In this document: positions 41,488-51,372 of the stretch, piece by piece
Layout: every line of letters begins with the position of its first letter
Position numbering within the stretch: position 1 is the first letter of the stretch
Assembly (NCBI GenBank): GCA_017983795.1
Contig: JAGOAS010000017.1
Location: 38,163 to 102,162, forward strand
Source: Piscinibacter sp.
GTDB lineage: Bacteria; Pseudomonadota; Gammaproteobacteria; Burkholderiales; Burkholderiaceae_C
DNA: 64,000 nt
Reading direction: 5' to 3'
Program-made: the position numbers and the translations under genes
The notes under the pieces: generated by a model
Told to the model about the DNA's origin: nothing
Databases searched by the model: none
The model's input: the letters and a program-made list of their open reading frames with translations, nothing else

Positions 41488-42072
41488 ATGCGCGCTGTCG
41501 CCATGTCCCGGCTTGACCCGGGTCAGAGGATGCCGTGCTCGCCCGCGCCGAAGCGGGTATTCGTCCTCTACCTGCTCTACCTGCTGGTGGTGTATGTCAT
41601 TCTGCCGGGCGTGGGAATCATCCTGGGAATCGGGCTCGCTACCCTGGGCTGCGTGGCTGCGGCTGGCCGGCACGCGCTGGCTGCCCGAGCCGCTGCGCCG
41701 ATCGCCAGGCTGACCGGATCGCGCGGGCTGGGTGAACCTGCCCGCGCGATTCGGGTCGGAGGAGTCATGTGGCTGCTGGTTGCTCGCGAACCCCGGCCGG
41801 ACGCGCCTGACTGGCCCGGCCGGCGCTTGCTCGCGGCCATCGATGCGGTCGCGTGGCCGCTGATGTGGGTGCTGCTGATCCGGCAGGTGCCGGGGCCTGC
41901 GGGTCTGGTCGGCCCGTTCGTGACGGCGCTGGCCGTGCTGCTCGGGCTCGGGCGGCTGCACCGCGTGCTGTGGATCAACCATCGCTACTGGTTCACCACT
42001 TGGCGCTGGGGCAAGGTGCTGGGCGCGATGCTGTTGATCGGCGCAGTCCTGAAGATCGCGATGAGCGCCTGA
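41488..42072 (+). CDS. small integral membrane protein, unknown
   Basis: About 194 residues with four membrane segments: VFVLYLLYLLVVYVILPGVG, an Ala-rich second helix, WPLMWVLLIRQVPG to VTALAVLLGLGRLH, and a last near GKVLGAMLLIGAVLKIAMS. The start is uncertain: ATGs at 41488, 41503 and 41530 are in frame and none has a strong ribosome site. It is divergent from the second BTAD regulator, 32 bp away, so their promoters overlap. Family not recognised. Confidence 0.65.
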   Translation: MRAVAMSRLDPGQRMPCSPAPKRVFVLYLLYLLVVYVILPGVGIILGIGLATLGCVAAAGRHALAARAAAPIARLTGSRGLGEPARAIRVGGVMWLLVAREPRPDAPDWPGRRLLAAIDAVAWPLMWVLLIRQVPGPAGLVGPFVTALAVLLGLGRLHRVLWINHRYWFTTWRWGKVLGAMLLIGAVLKIAMSA

Positions 42073-42114
42073 CCTTTGACGTTGCCAAGCAAAACGTGAA
42101 CGCGGGGCGTGTCT

Positions 42115-42345
42115 TCAGTGCGAGACGACGGGTCGCGCTTCGCTCCATTCATCGAGGTCGGAGCTTCGCCACGCAACTGCGCGGGGACCGAGGCGCACCG
42201 GGCTCGGGAACTTGCGCTCCGCGATGAGCCGATAGATGGTCGACCGTCCGAGGCCGGTCATCCTCATGACGGTGGGCATGCGCAGGAACACTGGCGTCAC
42301 GGCCTCGGTGCGTCGGGGCATTGGTTGAGACGGGTTGCGTTGCAC
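42115..42345 (-). CDS. AlpA-family phage-type DNA-binding regulator
   Basis: 76 residues with the AlpA/Xis-like helix-turn-helix: VMRMTGLGRSTIYRLIAERKFPSPVRLGPRAVAW, then SDLDEW. AlpA proteins activate integrase or excisionase genes of cryptic prophages and integrative elements. It lies 160 bp downstream of an integrase remnant on the same strand and is the second trace of a lost element. It is short but complete. Confidence 0.88.
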   Translation of the reverse strand: MQRNPSQPMPRRTEAVTPVFLRMPTVMRMTGLGRSTIYRLIAERKFPSPVRLGPRAVAWRSSDLDEWSEARPVVSH

Positions 42346-42505
42346 AGGCTGTCTCCGGTGAGAGGCATATCGGCAACTCTAGGATGCAAGCGGGATCGGC
42401 GACGTGCTGGATTCGGGCCGAAATCCTGCGTGGCTCGAGGCCGGCGCGTGAGGGAGCAGGACGCTCGACAGCAGACCCGGCATGCGCGTTCGATGTCGTA
42501 CGGGA

Positions 42506-43012
42506 TCATGAGCTGGTGACCGCATGCGTTCGTCGGGTCCGTCTTGCTGCCGCTTGGGGCAATCTCGTCGAGTCGGTCGTCTGCTTGCCCTTCTCGACCT
42601 TCGCCAGCAGTGCAGCCCAGGCACCGAGTGCAGCGGCCCGCTCAGCGAAGTAGTCGTGTCGGTCGTAGATGCCTTCGACGTTGCCCAACCGCTGCACGGT
42701 GGGCACTTCCAGCAGCAGTGCCTTCTCGGCCTGCTTGGCTGCGGCGACGTCGACGCCGCGTTCGATCTGCGCACGATCCTGCCGGGCCAGCTCGCGCGCG
42801 TCCTTCAGCGACAGTTCCGGATAGCGCCCGAGAACCTTCTCCTTGAAGCGTCCGTTGAGTCGGAAGCGGAGGATCCACGAAGCCTTGCCGGCCTGTGCGG
42901 CGGTGGTGCTCGCGACGAAGGTGAGTCCTTCGCCAACCCCGCGGTCCACCGGGCCGGCGGCAAGCCAGGCCTTGAGCTCGCGGTCAGTGATGGGTCGTTG
43001 CTGTCGGTTCAT
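42506..43012 (-). pseudogene. tyrosine integrase with the catalytic core deleted
   Basis: 168 codons. Residues ~5-85 are the Arm DNA-binding domain of P4-type integrases (ITDRELKAWLAAG, SWILRFRLNGRFKEKVLGRYPELSLKDARELARQ). Normally ~300 further residues with the R-H-R-H-Y catalytic set follow. Instead, after LLLEVPTVQRLG the protein jumps to EGIYDRHDYFAERAAALGAWAALL, which is how such integrases end. An internal deletion joined the two ends in frame, then the frame runs on. It cannot catalyse recombination. Confidence 0.8.
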
Positions 43013-43182
43013 GTCCCAGAGGCTCCTGTGAGGCTGTGGGGTTTTTTGTCGGGTGCGCATGCCAAGAGCGCCGCGAACCCGAAAAACCCCACCATAAACC
43101 CCACAGGTTACGCGCGCTTCGCTGCGACGCCCTGGGACGGCCCGGGACAAAATATCCTTACACGACAGTGGGTTAGCTCAAC

Positions 43183-43209
43183 TTCGGGGACCCCTTGGGA
43201 CCCCCCGAA
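43183..43209 (-). terminator. hairpin just after yicC
   Basis: TTCGGGG (43183-43189) pairs with CCCCGAA (43203-43209) immediately after the stop of the yicC-like gene on the minus strand. The loop contains a repeated GGGACCCC. No T-run follows, so efficiency is uncertain. Confidence 0.45.
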
Positions 43210-43212
43210 AAG

Positions 43213-44154
43213 CTACTCGATGTTTTGCACCTGCTCGCGCAGCTGCTCGATGGCCACCTTCATCTCCACAGAGATGTTGGTGAGCTCCAGCGAGGCCGCC
43301 TTGGAGGCCAGCGTATTGGCCTCGCGCAGCAGCTCCTGGATGAGGAAGTCGAGCCGCTTGCCGACCTCGCCGCCGGCCCCGAGCAGCCGCTCGATCTCGT
43401 CGAGGTGGGCGCGCAGGCGGGCGAGTTCCTCGGCCACGTCGATGCGGATGGCAAAGGCCGCGGCCTCGTTGATCGCGCGCTCCTGCAGCGCTTCGCGCGG
43501 CACGCTGGCCGAGGCGTCGACCACGGCCAGCGCCTCCTGCCAGCGCTCGACGAAGCGCTGCTGCTGGCGCTGCACGACGGCGGGCACCAGCGGCTCGGCC
43601 TGCGTCGCCAGTTCGCGCAGGCGCCGCACGCGTTCCATCAGGATGGCCACGAGGCGCTGGCCCTCGCGCGCCCGCGCGTCGCGCAGGCCGGCGATGCAAC
43701 GCCTGGCCGCCTCGAGCGCGGCCTCGTCGAGCTTGGGGGCCGCCGTGCCGCTGCGGCACCACTGCAGGATCTCGTTGACCGACAGGCTCGCGGCCTTCGG
43801 CAACCAGCCCTGCACCGTGCTCTCCAGCCGCGCGAGGCGGTTCAGCTGTTCGGGCTGGGGCTGCGGCCAGGCGCTGGCGGCCTCGATCTGTGCATTCAGT
43901 CGCAGTTCGATCTTGCCGCGGCGGAACGCGCTGCCAACCAGATCACGCAAGGCGGGCTCGAGGGCGCGGAACTCGTCGGGCAGGCGCAGCACGAGGTCGA
44001 GGAAGCGGCTGTTCACGCTGCGCAACTCGATGCTGACGCTGCCGCCGGCCGAAGGTGCGCGCGGCGTGTCGCTTTGCGCATTTCCGGCCGCGTCGCCTGG
44101 GGCCGCGGAGCCCGCGCTGGCACTGGCGTAGCCGGTCATGCTGTAGACTGCCAT
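43213..44154 (-). CDS. yicC: YicC-family endoribonuclease
   Basis: 313 residues. The N-terminus MAVYSMTGYASA and the segment SIELRSVNSRFLDLVLRLPDE are hallmarks of YicC_N; the C-terminal LDFLIQELLREANTLASKAA and final MKVAIEQLREQVQNIE are hallmarks of the DUF1732 end. YicC proteins are metal-dependent RNases linked to sRNA turnover. The N-terminal loop carries an Ala/Gly/Ser-rich insertion near residues 12-37. It is divergent from a Ser/Thr kinase gene, 29 bp away. Confidence 0.95.
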   Translation of the reverse strand: MAVYSMTGYASASAGSAAPGDAAGNAQSDTPRAPSAGGSVSIELRSVNSRFLDLVLRLPDEFRALEPALRDLVGSAFRRGKIELRLNAQIEAASAWPQPQPEQLNRLARLESTVQGWLPKAASLSVNEILQWCRSGTAAPKLDEAALEAARRCIAGLRDARAREGQRLVAILMERVRRLRELATQAEPLVPAVVQRQQQRFVERWQEALAVVDASASVPREALQERAINEAAAFAIRIDVAEELARLRAHLDEIERLLGAGGEVGKRLDFLIQELLREANTLASKAASLELTNISVEMKVAIEQLREQVQNIE

Positions 44155-44183
44155 TCGCCCATTTCCCCTCGAAAAACTCGATT

Positions 44184-45152
44184 ATGTCAAAGCCCAAACC
44201 AGCACCTTTGCCTTCCGGCACGGTGGTGGGCGGCTATCAGGTCATCAAGAAGCTGGCGGCCGGTGGTTTCGGCGTCGTCTACCTGGCCGAAGACAGTGAT
44301 CGACATCTGGTGGCGCTCAAGGAGTACCTGCCGTCCTCGCTGGCGGAACGCTCCCCGGGCGAACTCACGCCGAGGGTCAAGCCGGAGAAGCAGCCGCTGT
44401 ATCGCCTCGGCCTGAAGAGCTTCTTCGAGGAAGGGCGCTCGCTCGCGCAGATCAGCCACCCGAGCGTGGTCTCGGTGCTGAACTTCTTCCGCGAGAACGA
44501 GACCGTCTACATGGTGATGAACTACCTGCAGGGCGACACCCTGCAGGACTTCATCGTCACCGCGCGCGACCTCAAGCGCGACAAGGTGTTCCGCGAGTCC
44601 ACCATCCGCAGCCTCTTCGACGAGATCCTGCGCGGCCTGCGCATCGTGCACCAGCACAAGATGCTGCACCTGGACATCAAGCCGGCGAACATCTTCATCA
44701 CCAACGACAACAAGGCGGTGCTGCTCGACTTCGGCGCGGCGCGCGAAGTGCTGAGCAAGGAAGGCAACTTCATCCGCCCGATGTACACGCCCGGCTTCGC
44801 CGCGCCCGAGATGTACCGCCGCGACGGCACGCTGGGCCCGTGGACCGACATCTACGCGATCGGCGCCTGCATCTATGCCTGCATGCAGGGCTATCCGCCC
44901 AACGACGCGCCGCAGCGCATCGAGAAGGATCGCCTCGCGCTCTCGCTCTCGCGCCTGCGCAACATCTATTCCGACAACCTGATCGAGGTGACGGAGTGGT
45001 GCATGTCGCTCGATCCGCTGTCGCGCCCGCAGAGCGTATTCGCGTTGCAGAAGGAGCTGGCGCGCGAGACCGAGCGCCGCTACACCAAGCTGAGCTTCAG
45101 CGAACGGCTGAAGCTGCAGATCGAAAACCTGACGACGGGCGCGAAAGCCTGA
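44184..45152 (+). CDS. Hanks-type serine/threonine protein kinase
   Basis: 322 residues forming one kinase domain: Gly-rich loop KLAAGGFGVVYLAED, catalytic Lys46 in VALKEYLP, catalytic loop LHLDIKPANIFI, DFGAAR metal site and the APE-like FAAPEMYRRDG. No transmembrane or sensor domain is attached, so it is cytoplasmic. The PP2C phosphatase gene follows 13 bp downstream, giving a reversible phosphorylation pair. The same pair placed before rph is common in Burkholderiales (recalled, not checked). Substrates are unknown. Confidence 0.93.
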   Translation: MSKPKPAPLPSGTVVGGYQVIKKLAAGGFGVVYLAEDSDRHLVALKEYLPSSLAERSPGELTPRVKPEKQPLYRLGLKSFFEEGRSLAQISHPSVVSVLNFFRENETVYMVMNYLQGDTLQDFIVTARDLKRDKVFRESTIRSLFDEILRGLRIVHQHKMLHLDIKPANIFITNDNKAVLLDFGAAREVLSKEGNFIRPMYTPGFAAPEMYRRDGTLGPWTDIYAIGACIYACMQGYPPNDAPQRIEKDRLALSLSRLRNIYSDNLIEVTEWCMSLDPLSRPQSVFALQKELARETERRYTKLSFSERLKLQIENLTTGAKA

Positions 45153-45165
45153 GCCCGAGGCACGA

Positions 45166-46083
45166 ATGCGTTTCTCGGTGTACCAGGTGAGCCGCAAGGG
45201 CGGCCGCGAGAAGAACGAAGACCGCATGGGCTATTGCTACACGCGGGATTCCGGCCTGTTCGCGCTGGCCGACGGCATGGGCGGCCACCCCGAAGGCGAG
45301 GTCGCCTCGCAGCTGGCGCTGCAGACGCTGGCCGCGATGTTCCAGCGCGATTCCAAGCCGACGCTCGCCGATCCGATGCGCTTCCTCAACGAGGCCATCA
45401 TCGCCGGGCACCACCAGTTGCTGCGCTACGCCACGCAGAAGGCGCTGATCGACACGCCGCGCACCACGGTCGTGGCCTGCCTGCTGCAGGGCAACTCGGC
45501 CTACTGGGCGCACTGCGGCGATTCGCGCCTGTACATGGTGCGCGGCGACAAGCTGATCGCCCGCACGCGCGACCATTCCTACTCCGAACTGCAGGAGACC
45601 ATGAGCCAGGTCGTGCCCATGGGCGAGCGCTTCAACCGCAACGTGCTGTTCACCTGCCTGGGCAGCCCCGGCAAGCCGGTGGTCGACACCGTCGGCCCGC
45701 TGATGCTGCAGGCGGGCGACCGCCTGCTGCTGTGCAGCGACGGCCTGTGGGGCACGGTGGCCGACGCCGAGATCGTCGATCAGCTCTCGCGCAACGCGAT
45801 TTCCGACGCCGTGCCCGAGCTCGTCGAGCAGGCGCTGCGCAACGGCGGCCCGAAGTGCGACAACGTCTCGGTGCTCGCCGTCGAGTGGGAAGCCGCCGAA
45901 GATCACGACAGCGAAATCGGCATCTCCACCCAGTCGCTCGGCGAGGAGGTGTTCGCCTCCACGATCCAGGCCAGCGTGCTCGGCACCGACTCGCCCGACG
46001 AGCTCGACGACGCCGAGATCGAGCGCTCGATCCGCGAGATCAACGAGGCGATCCGCCGCTCGTCGCAGCAGAAGAAGGGCTGA
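45166..46083 (+). CDS. PP2C-family protein phosphatase
   Basis: 305 residues with PP2C metal-binding motifs: [10 protein letters not shown] (first Asp), [36 protein letters not shown] and the final Asp-Asn pair in [11 protein letters not shown]. An extra C-terminal acidic tail (~250-305) may regulate it. It removes phosphates placed by the kinase encoded just upstream. The ATG lies 13 bp after the kinase stop; the rph gene follows after 40 bp. Confidence 0.93.
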   Translation: MRFSVYQVSRKGGREKNEDRMGYCYTRDSGLFALADGMGGHPEGEVASQLALQTLAAMFQRDSKPTLADPMRFLNEAIIAGHHQLLRYATQKALIDTPRTTVVACLLQGNSAYWAHCGDSRLYMVRGDKLIARTRDHSYSELQETMSQVVPMGERFNRNVLFTCLGSPGKPVVDTVGPLMLQAGDRLLLCSDGLWGTVADAEIVDQLSRNAISDAVPELVEQALRNGGPKCDNVSVLAVEWEAAEDHDSEIGISTQSLGEEVFASTIQASVLGTDSPDELDDAEIERSIREINEAIRRSSQQKKG

Positions 46084-46123
46084 GCTTCCGGCTGCGAGCC
46101 ACGCGCGCTGCGACAATCGCAGC

Positions 46124-46852
46124 ATGACGTCCTTCCAACGAACAAATGGCCGTGCCGCCGACGCCCTGCGTCCGGTGAGCATCACGCGCCACTACACCCG
46201 CCACGCCGAAGGTTCGGTGCTGGTCTGCTTCGGCGACACCAAGGTGCTGTGCACCGCCTCGGTCGAGGAGAAGGTGCCGCCGCACAAGCGCGGCTCCGGC
46301 GAAGGCTGGGTGACGGCCGAATACGGCATGCTGCCGCGCGCCACCCACACCCGCAGCGACCGCGAGGCCGCCAAGGGCAAGCAGAGCGGCCGCACGCAGG
46401 AGATCCAGCGCCTGATCGGGCGCTCGATGCGCAGCGTGTTCGACCTGAAGGCGCTGGGCGAGCGCACCATCTCGCTCGATTGCGACGTGCTGCAGGCCGA
46501 CGGCGGCACGCGCACCGCCGCGATCACCGGCGCTTTCGTGGCGGCGCACGACGCGGTGAGCTGGCTGCTGGCCGGCAAGAAGATCGCCGCCAGCCCGATT
46601 CGCAGCTTCGTCGCCGCGGTGTCGGTGGGCATCGTCGAAGGCACGCCGCTGCTCGACCTCGAATACGTCGAGGATTCGGCCTGCGACACCGACATGAACG
46701 TGGTGATGACCTCCGAGGGCGGCTACGTCGAGGTGCAGGGCACGGCCGAGGGCGTGCCCTTCACGCACGCCGAGATGGCCAGGCTGCTGGCGCTGGCCGA
46801 CAAGGGCATCCGCGAACTGGTGGCGGCGCAGAAGGCGGCGCTCGGGGTCTGA
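46124..46852 (+). CDS. rph: ribonuclease PH
   Basis: 242 residues, the usual length for RNase PH. It shows [35 protein letters not shown], then [31 protein letters not shown] with the Arg residues that hold phosphate and tRNA, and [19 protein letters not shown]. It trims tRNA 3' ends by phosphorolysis. The next gene (rdgB) starts four bases after its stop. Confidence 0.97.
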   Translation: MTSFQRTNGRAADALRPVSITRHYTRHAEGSVLVCFGDTKVLCTASVEEKVPPHKRGSGEGWVTAEYGMLPRATHTRSDREAAKGKQSGRTQEIQRLIGRSMRSVFDLKALGERTISLDCDVLQADGGTRTAAITGAFVAAHDAVSWLLAGKKIAASPIRSFVAAVSVGIVEGTPLLDLEYVEDSACDTDMNVVMTSEGGYVEVQGTAEGVPFTHAEMARLLALADKGIRELVAAQKAALGV

Positions 46853-46856
46853 GCCG

Positions 46857-47486
46857 ATGCGCCTCGTGCTCGCTTCCAACAACGCCAAGAAGCTCGCCGA
46901 GCTGAAGGCCTTGTTCGCGCCGCTGCCGCTCGAGATCGTCGCGCAGGGCTCCCTCGGCGTGGCCGAGGCCGAGGAGCCGCACCACACCTTCATCGAGAAT
47001 GCGCTGGCCAAGGCGCGCCATGCAGCGCGTGCGACGGGCGGCGCGGCGATCGCCGACGACTCGGGCCTGTGCGTCGATGCGCTGGGCGGCCAGCCCGGCG
47101 TGGCCTCGGCGCATTTCGCCGACGTGGTATTGCCGGTGGGCGAGCGCGAAGTGCAGCGCCGCGTGCAGGACGAAGCCAACAACGCCTTGCTGCTGCAACG
47201 CCTGCAGGGCCGGCCCGACCGCCGCGCCAAGTTCGTCTCCACGCTGGTGGCGATCCGCTCGGCCGACGATCCCGAGCCGCTGGTGGCCGTCGGCCGCTGG
47301 CAGGGCGAGATCCTCGCGGCGCCGCGCGGCGCCGGCGGCTTCGGCTACGACCCGCTGATGTTCATTCCGGCGCTCGGCAAGAGCGTCGCCGATCTCGACG
47401 CGGCGACCAAGAACGCCCACAGCCACCGGGCGCTGGCCGCGGCGCAGATGCTGGCGCTGATGCACGAAAGCTGGCACCTTGGCTGA
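46857..47486 (+). CDS. rdgB: RdgB/HAM1 non-canonical purine NTP pyrophosphatase
   Basis: 209 residues. The N-terminal LVLASNNAKKLAELKALFAPL, the segment TFIENALAKARHAARATGGAAIADDSGLCVDALGG with the catalytic acidic residues, and GAGGFGYDPLMFIPALGKSVADL are diagnostic. It removes dITP and XTP from the nucleotide pool. Its end overlaps the likely TTG start of hemW by 8 bp. Confidence 0.97.
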   Translation: MRLVLASNNAKKLAELKALFAPLPLEIVAQGSLGVAEAEEPHHTFIENALAKARHAARATGGAAIADDSGLCVDALGGQPGVASAHFADVVLPVGEREVQRRVQDEANNALLLQRLQGRPDRRAKFVSTLVAIRSADDPEPLVAVGRWQGEILAAPRGAGGFGYDPLMFIPALGKSVADLDAATKNAHSHRALAAAQMLALMHESWHLG

Positions 47487-48687
47487 ATCGACGAGCGAAC
47501 GCCTGGCGCGCTACATGCGGCCGGGCACGCTGATGCTCGCCGCGCTGCCGCCGCTGGCGCTCTACGTGCACCTGCCCTGGTGCCTGAAGAAGTGCCCCTA
47601 CTGCGACTTCAACTCGCACGAGTGGCGTGACGGCGGCACGCCGCCCGAAGCGCGCTACCTCGACGCGCTGCGCGCCGACCTCGAAGCCGCGCTGCCCTTC
47701 GTCTGGGGCCGGCGCGTGGTGAGCGTCTTCATCGGCGGCGGCACGCCCAGCCTGTTCTCGCCCGACGCCATCGCCACGCTGATCGGCGACATCCGCGCGC
47801 GGCTGCCGCTCGAGCCCGGCGCCGAGATCACGCTGGAGGCCAACCCCGGCACCTTCGAGCGCGACCGCTTCCGCGCCTTCCGCGAGGCCGGCGTCACGCG
47901 TCTGTCGATCGGCGTGCAGAGCTTCGACGACGCGCGGCTGCGCGCGCTCGGCCGCGTGCACGACGCGGCCCAGGCGCGCGCGGCGGTGGAGGAGGCGGCG
48001 CGCCACTTCGAGACCTTCAACCTCGACCTGATGTACGCGCTGCCGGGCCAGACCGTGGCCGAGCTTGGGCGCGAGCTCGACGAGGCGCTCGCCTTCGCGC
48101 CGCCGCACCTGTCGGTCTACCACCTGACGATCGAGCCGAATACGCTGTTCGCCAAGCGGCCGCCGGCCGGCCTGCCCGACGACGACCAGGCCTCCGACAT
48201 GCTCGACTGCATCACCGAGCGCACGGCGCGCGCCGGCCTGGAACGCTACGAGGTCTCGGCCTTCGCGAAGGCCGGCCAGCGCTGCGTGCACAACCTCAAC
48301 TACTGGCAGTTCGGTGATTACCTGGGGCTGGGCGCCGGCGCGCACGGCAAGCTGAGCTTCCCGCACCGCGTCGTGCGCCAGGTGCGCTGGCGCGAGCCCG
48401 CGAGCTACATGGACAACGCGCTCGCCGGCACGGCGATCTCCAACGACGAGGAAGTGGCGCGCCGTGCGCTGCCCTTCGAGTTCATGCTCAACGCGCTGCG
48501 CCTGCGCGAGGGCTTCGAACTCTCGCGCTTCGTCGAGCGCACCGGGCTGCCGCTGTCGGCGATCGCCGCGCCGCTGGCCGAGGCGCAGACGCGTGGGTTG
48601 ATCGAGCCGGCGAACGGATGGCTCAAGCCGACGCCGCGCGGCTTCGACTTCCTCTCCGATCTGCAGTCGCTGTTCCTGGCCGACTGA
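47479..48687 (+). CDS. hemW: HemW, heme chaperone (radical SAM fold)
   Basis: 402 residues. The radical SAM motif PWCLKKCPYCDFNSH (Cys-x3-Cys-x2-Cys plus a fourth-position Phe, HemW-like rather than coproporphyrinogen oxidase) is followed by FIGGGTPSLFS and GVQSFDDARLRALGR. The C-terminal HemN-like domain includes NYWQFGDYLGLGAGAHG. HemW inserts heme into respiratory proteins. The TTG at 47479 overlaps rdgB; the ATG at 47515 is an alternative that starts closer to the conserved core. Confidence 0.93.
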   Translation: MAESTSERLARYMRPGTLMLAALPPLALYVHLPWCLKKCPYCDFNSHEWRDGGTPPEARYLDALRADLEAALPFVWGRRVVSVFIGGGTPSLFSPDAIATLIGDIRARLPLEPGAEITLEANPGTFERDRFRAFREAGVTRLSIGVQSFDDARLRALGRVHDAAQARAAVEEAARHFETFNLDLMYALPGQTVAELGRELDEALAFAPPHLSVYHLTIEPNTLFAKRPPAGLPDDDQASDMLDCITERTARAGLERYEVSAFAKAGQRCVHNLNYWQFGDYLGLGAGAHGKLSFPHRVVRQVRWREPASYMDNALAGTAISNDEEVARRALPFEFMLNALRLREGFELSRFVERTGLPLSAIAAPLAEAQTRGLIEPANGWLKPTPRGFDFLSDLQSLFLAD

Positions 48688-48701
48688 TCCTGGTCGACCG
48701 A

Positions 48702-49811
48702 TCAGACGCGGTTCATCGACGCGCCGACCGTGCTGCGCAGCCGCTCGATCAGCTTCCCCGCAATCTGCGTCAGCGGCAGCACCTCGTGCACCGCGCCGTG
48801 GGCGATCGCTTCGCGCGGCATGCCGAACACCACGCAGCTCGCCTCGTCCTGGGCGAAGTTGTAGCTGCCGGCGTCGCGCATCTCGCGCATCGCCTTCGCG
48901 CCGTCGGCGCCCATGCCGGTGAGCATGATGCCCAGCGCGTTCGGGCCGACCACGCGCGCCGCCGACTTGAACAGCACCTCGACCGAGGGCATGTGGCGGT
49001 TGACCGGCTCGCCGGCCTGCACGCGCGCGATGTAGTTGGCGCCGCTGCGCTCCACGCTCATGTGCATGCCGCCGGGCGCGATGTAGGCATGGCCGGGCAG
49101 CACGCGCTCGCCGTCGCGCGCCTCGGCGACGCGGATGCGGCACAAGCTGTCCAGCCGCGCCGCGTAGCTCTTGGTGAAGCCGGGCGGCATGTGCTGGGTG
49201 ATCATCACCGCCGGGCTGTCCGGCGGCAGCTGCACCAGCACTTCCTTGGTGGCTTCGGTGCCGCCGGTGGAGGCGCCGATGAAGACGATCTTCTCGGTCG
49301 AGAGCCGCCCCAGCGAGTGCGTCACGGCCGGGCGCTGCGGCGCCGCCGCGTCACCCGGGCTCGCGTGGCCCGCCGCCGGGCCGGCCACCGGCACGGCCAG
49401 GCGCTTGAGCTGCGCCTTGGCGGCGATGCGGATCTTGTCGGTGATCTCCTCGGCCAGCTGCTTCAGGCCGTCGGCGACGCCGATCTTGGGCTTGGCGACG
49501 AAGTCGACCGCGCCGAGCTCGAGCGCGCGCAGCGTCACGTCGGCGCCACGCTCGGTCAGCGTCGAGACCATCACCACCGGCGTGGGGCGCAGGCGCATCA
49601 GCTTGCCGAGGAAATCGATGCCGTCCATGCGCGGCATCTCCACGTCGAGCGTGATCACGTCGGGGTTGGTGTTGCGGATCATCTCGCGGGCGACGAACGG
49701 GTCGGACGCCGCGCCCACGCATTGCATGTCGACCTGCCGGTTGATGATCTCCGACAGCAGGCTGCGCACCAGGGCCGAATCGTCGACCACCACCACACGC
49801 GTCTTGGCCAT
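48702..49811 (-). CDS. cheB: chemotaxis methylesterase CheB
   Basis: 369 residues. The receiver (1-125) has phosphoacceptor Asp56 in [14 protein letters not shown]. The methylesterase domain (~170-360) has the catalytic Ser in [10 protein letters not shown], the His in [17 protein letters not shown] and the Asp in [10 protein letters not shown]. It demethylates or deamidates chemoreceptors and balances CheR. It is last in the cheR-cheD-cheB set; no CheA, CheW or receptors are in the window. Confidence 0.97.
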   Translation of the reverse strand: MAKTRVVVVDDSALVRSLLSEIINRQVDMQCVGAASDPFVAREMIRNTNPDVITLDVEMPRMDGIDFLGKLMRLRPTPVVMVSTLTERGADVTLRALELGAVDFVAKPKIGVADGLKQLAEEITDKIRIAAKAQLKRLAVPVAGPAAGHASPGDAAAPQRPAVTHSLGRLSTEKIVFIGASTGGTEATKEVLVQLPPDSPAVMITQHMPPGFTKSYAARLDSLCRIRVAEARDGERVLPGHAYIAPGGMHMSVERSGANYIARVQAGEPVNRHMPSVEVLFKSAARVVGPNALGIMLTGMGADGAKAMREMRDAGSYNFAQDEASCVVFGMPREAIAHGAVHEVLPLTQIAGKLIERLRSTVGASMNRV

Positions 49812-49835
49812 GTTCTTCGCTCCTCGTGTCGCCGG

Positions 49836-50489
49836 TCAGAACAGGTCCACCGAGCCCGCGCCGCTGGACGGCGGCACCGGCTTCTGCGCGGCGGCACGGT
49901 CCTGCGCGACCAGCGCCTCGGCGTTGGTCGGCGAGAGCCGTTTCACCATCGCCTTGCCGCAATGCGGCAGGAAGCACACCTTGCGCGGGTAGACGTCCAT
50001 CACGTCCTTGGAGACCACCGGGATGCGTTCGGTCTTCAGGTAGTCGAGCACGAACTCGGTGTTGCGCTGCCCGACGTTCATGGTGTTCATGCCCGCGATC
50101 ACCTGGCCGCCGCCGAAGACCTTGGCTTCCAGCGTGCTGCGCGTGGCGCCGCGCTTCATCAGCTCGTTGATCAGCACTTCCATCGCGTAGGAGCCGTAGC
50201 GGCCGCTGTCCAGGCCGTTGCCGGCGCCGTCGGGCAGCATGAAGTGGTTCATGCCGCCGACGTGGGCGTTGCGGTCCCACAGGCAGGCGGCGATGCACGA
50301 GCCCAGCGTGGTCATGACGAGGATGTCCTCGTCGTCGACGAAATACTCGCCGGGCAGGATCTTCACGGCGTCGTTCTTGAAGTGCGCGTCGTAGAAGAAG
50401 AACGAGGCTTCGCCCGGCTTGCGGGCCTGCGCCTTGAGGCGCGCGAGGCGCGAGCCGGCCGCGCTGTTGAGAGGGGAGGCGAGGGCCAT
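49836..50489 (-). CDS. cheD: chemoreceptor glutamine deamidase CheD
   Basis: 217 residues. The catalytic Cys is in TTLGSCIAACLWD and the His in GGMNHFMLP; ATRSTLEAKVFGGGQVI and VGQRNTEFVLDYL are family-typical. CheD deamidates receptor glutamines in concert with CheB and CheR. It starts 4 bp after the cheR stop and is followed by cheB 24 bp later. Confidence 0.96.
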   Translation of the reverse strand: MALASPLNSAAGSRLARLKAQARKPGEASFFFYDAHFKNDAVKILPGEYFVDDEDILVMTTLGSCIAACLWDRNAHVGGMNHFMLPDGAGNGLDSGRYGSYAMEVLINELMKRGATRSTLEAKVFGGGQVIAGMNTMNVGQRNTEFVLDYLKTERIPVVSKDVMDVYPRKVCFLPHCGKAMVKRLSPTNAEALVAQDRAAAQKPVPPSSGAGSVDLF

Positions 50490-50493
50490 GGTG

Positions 50494-51372
50494 TCAGACG
50501 CGCTCGTAGATGGTCTTGCCGCGCAGGCGGAACAGCTCGCGCGAATCGGAGAAGTTCTCGGAGTGCCCGACGTAGAGCAGCCCCTTGGGCTTCATCACCG
50601 CGTGGATGCGCTCGAGCACGCGGCGCTGGGTGGCGGCGTCGAAATAGATCATCACGTTGCGGCAGAACACGAAGTCGAAGGGCTCGCCCAGCGACCAGTG
50701 CGCGGCCATCAGGTTGTGCGTGCGGAACTCGATCAGCTTGGCGAGCTCGGGGCGGATGCGCATGAAGCCGGCGTTCGCGCCGGTGCCGCGCAGGCAGTGG
50801 CGGCGCAGCCGCTCGCTCGAGAGCCCGCGCGAATCGGCCGGGTAGACGCCGCGCGCCGCGGTGGCCAGCACCTTGGTGTCGATGTCGCTGGCGAGGATGC
50901 GCGCGCCGGTGGAGGCACCCAGCGTCTCCTGCACCGTCATCGCGATCGAGTAGGGCTCCTCGCCGGTGGAGGCGGCGTTGCACCAGATGCGCGGGTTGGC
51001 CACGCCGCGCGCCTTCAGGTCGTCGGCGAAGGCGTGGAAGTGATGCTCCTCGCGGAAGAAGGCGGTGAGGTTGGTGGTCAGGCAGTTGACGAACTCCTGC
51101 CACTCGGCCTCGCCGCTCGCGCCGCCGTTCGTCTCCAGCCACTGCAGGTAGCTGCCGAAGCTGCGGTGGCCGGTCTCGCGCAGGCGGCGCGACAGGCGGC
51201 TGTAGACCATGGCCTGCTTGCCGGCGTGCAGGCTGATGCCGGCGCGCTGGTAGATCAGCGCGCGCACGCGCTCGAAGTCGGCCTGGGCGAAGCTGAACTC
51301 CTGCTCCGGCGCGGCCGGGGCTGCCGCTGGGGCGGTGCTCCGGCTCGTGGCGTTGGCGGCGAAGGCGTTCAT
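50494..51372 (-). CDS. cheR: chemoreceptor methyltransferase CheR
   Basis: 292 residues. The N-terminal helical domain includes VRALIYQRAGISLHAGKQAMVYSRLSRRLR; the SAM-binding domain carries IWCNAASTGEEPYSIAM and FDFVFCRNVMIYFD, both diagnostic of CheR. It methylates receptor glutamates. It is first in the cheR-cheD-cheB unit. An Ala/Pro-rich N-terminal extension of about 20 residues precedes the domain. Confidence 0.97.
   Translation of the reverse strand: MNAFAANATSRSTAPAAAPAAPEQEFSFAQADFERVRALIYQRAGISLHAGKQAMVYSRLSRRLRETGHRSFGSYLQWLETNGGASGEAEWQEFVNCLTTNLTAFFREEHHFHAFADDLKARGVANPRIWCNAASTGEEPYSIAMTVQETLGASTGARILASDIDTKVLATAARGVYPADSRGLSSERLRRHCLRGTGANAGFMRIRPELAKLIEFRTHNLMAAHWSLGEPFDFVFCRNVMIYFDAATQRRVLERIHAVMKPKGLLYVGHSENFSDSRELFRLRGKTIYERV

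Noticed and set aside
43013-43212. tRNA-linked attachment site next to the integrase remnant
   Set aside because: No tRNA or direct repeat of convincing length was found in the adjacent DNA.
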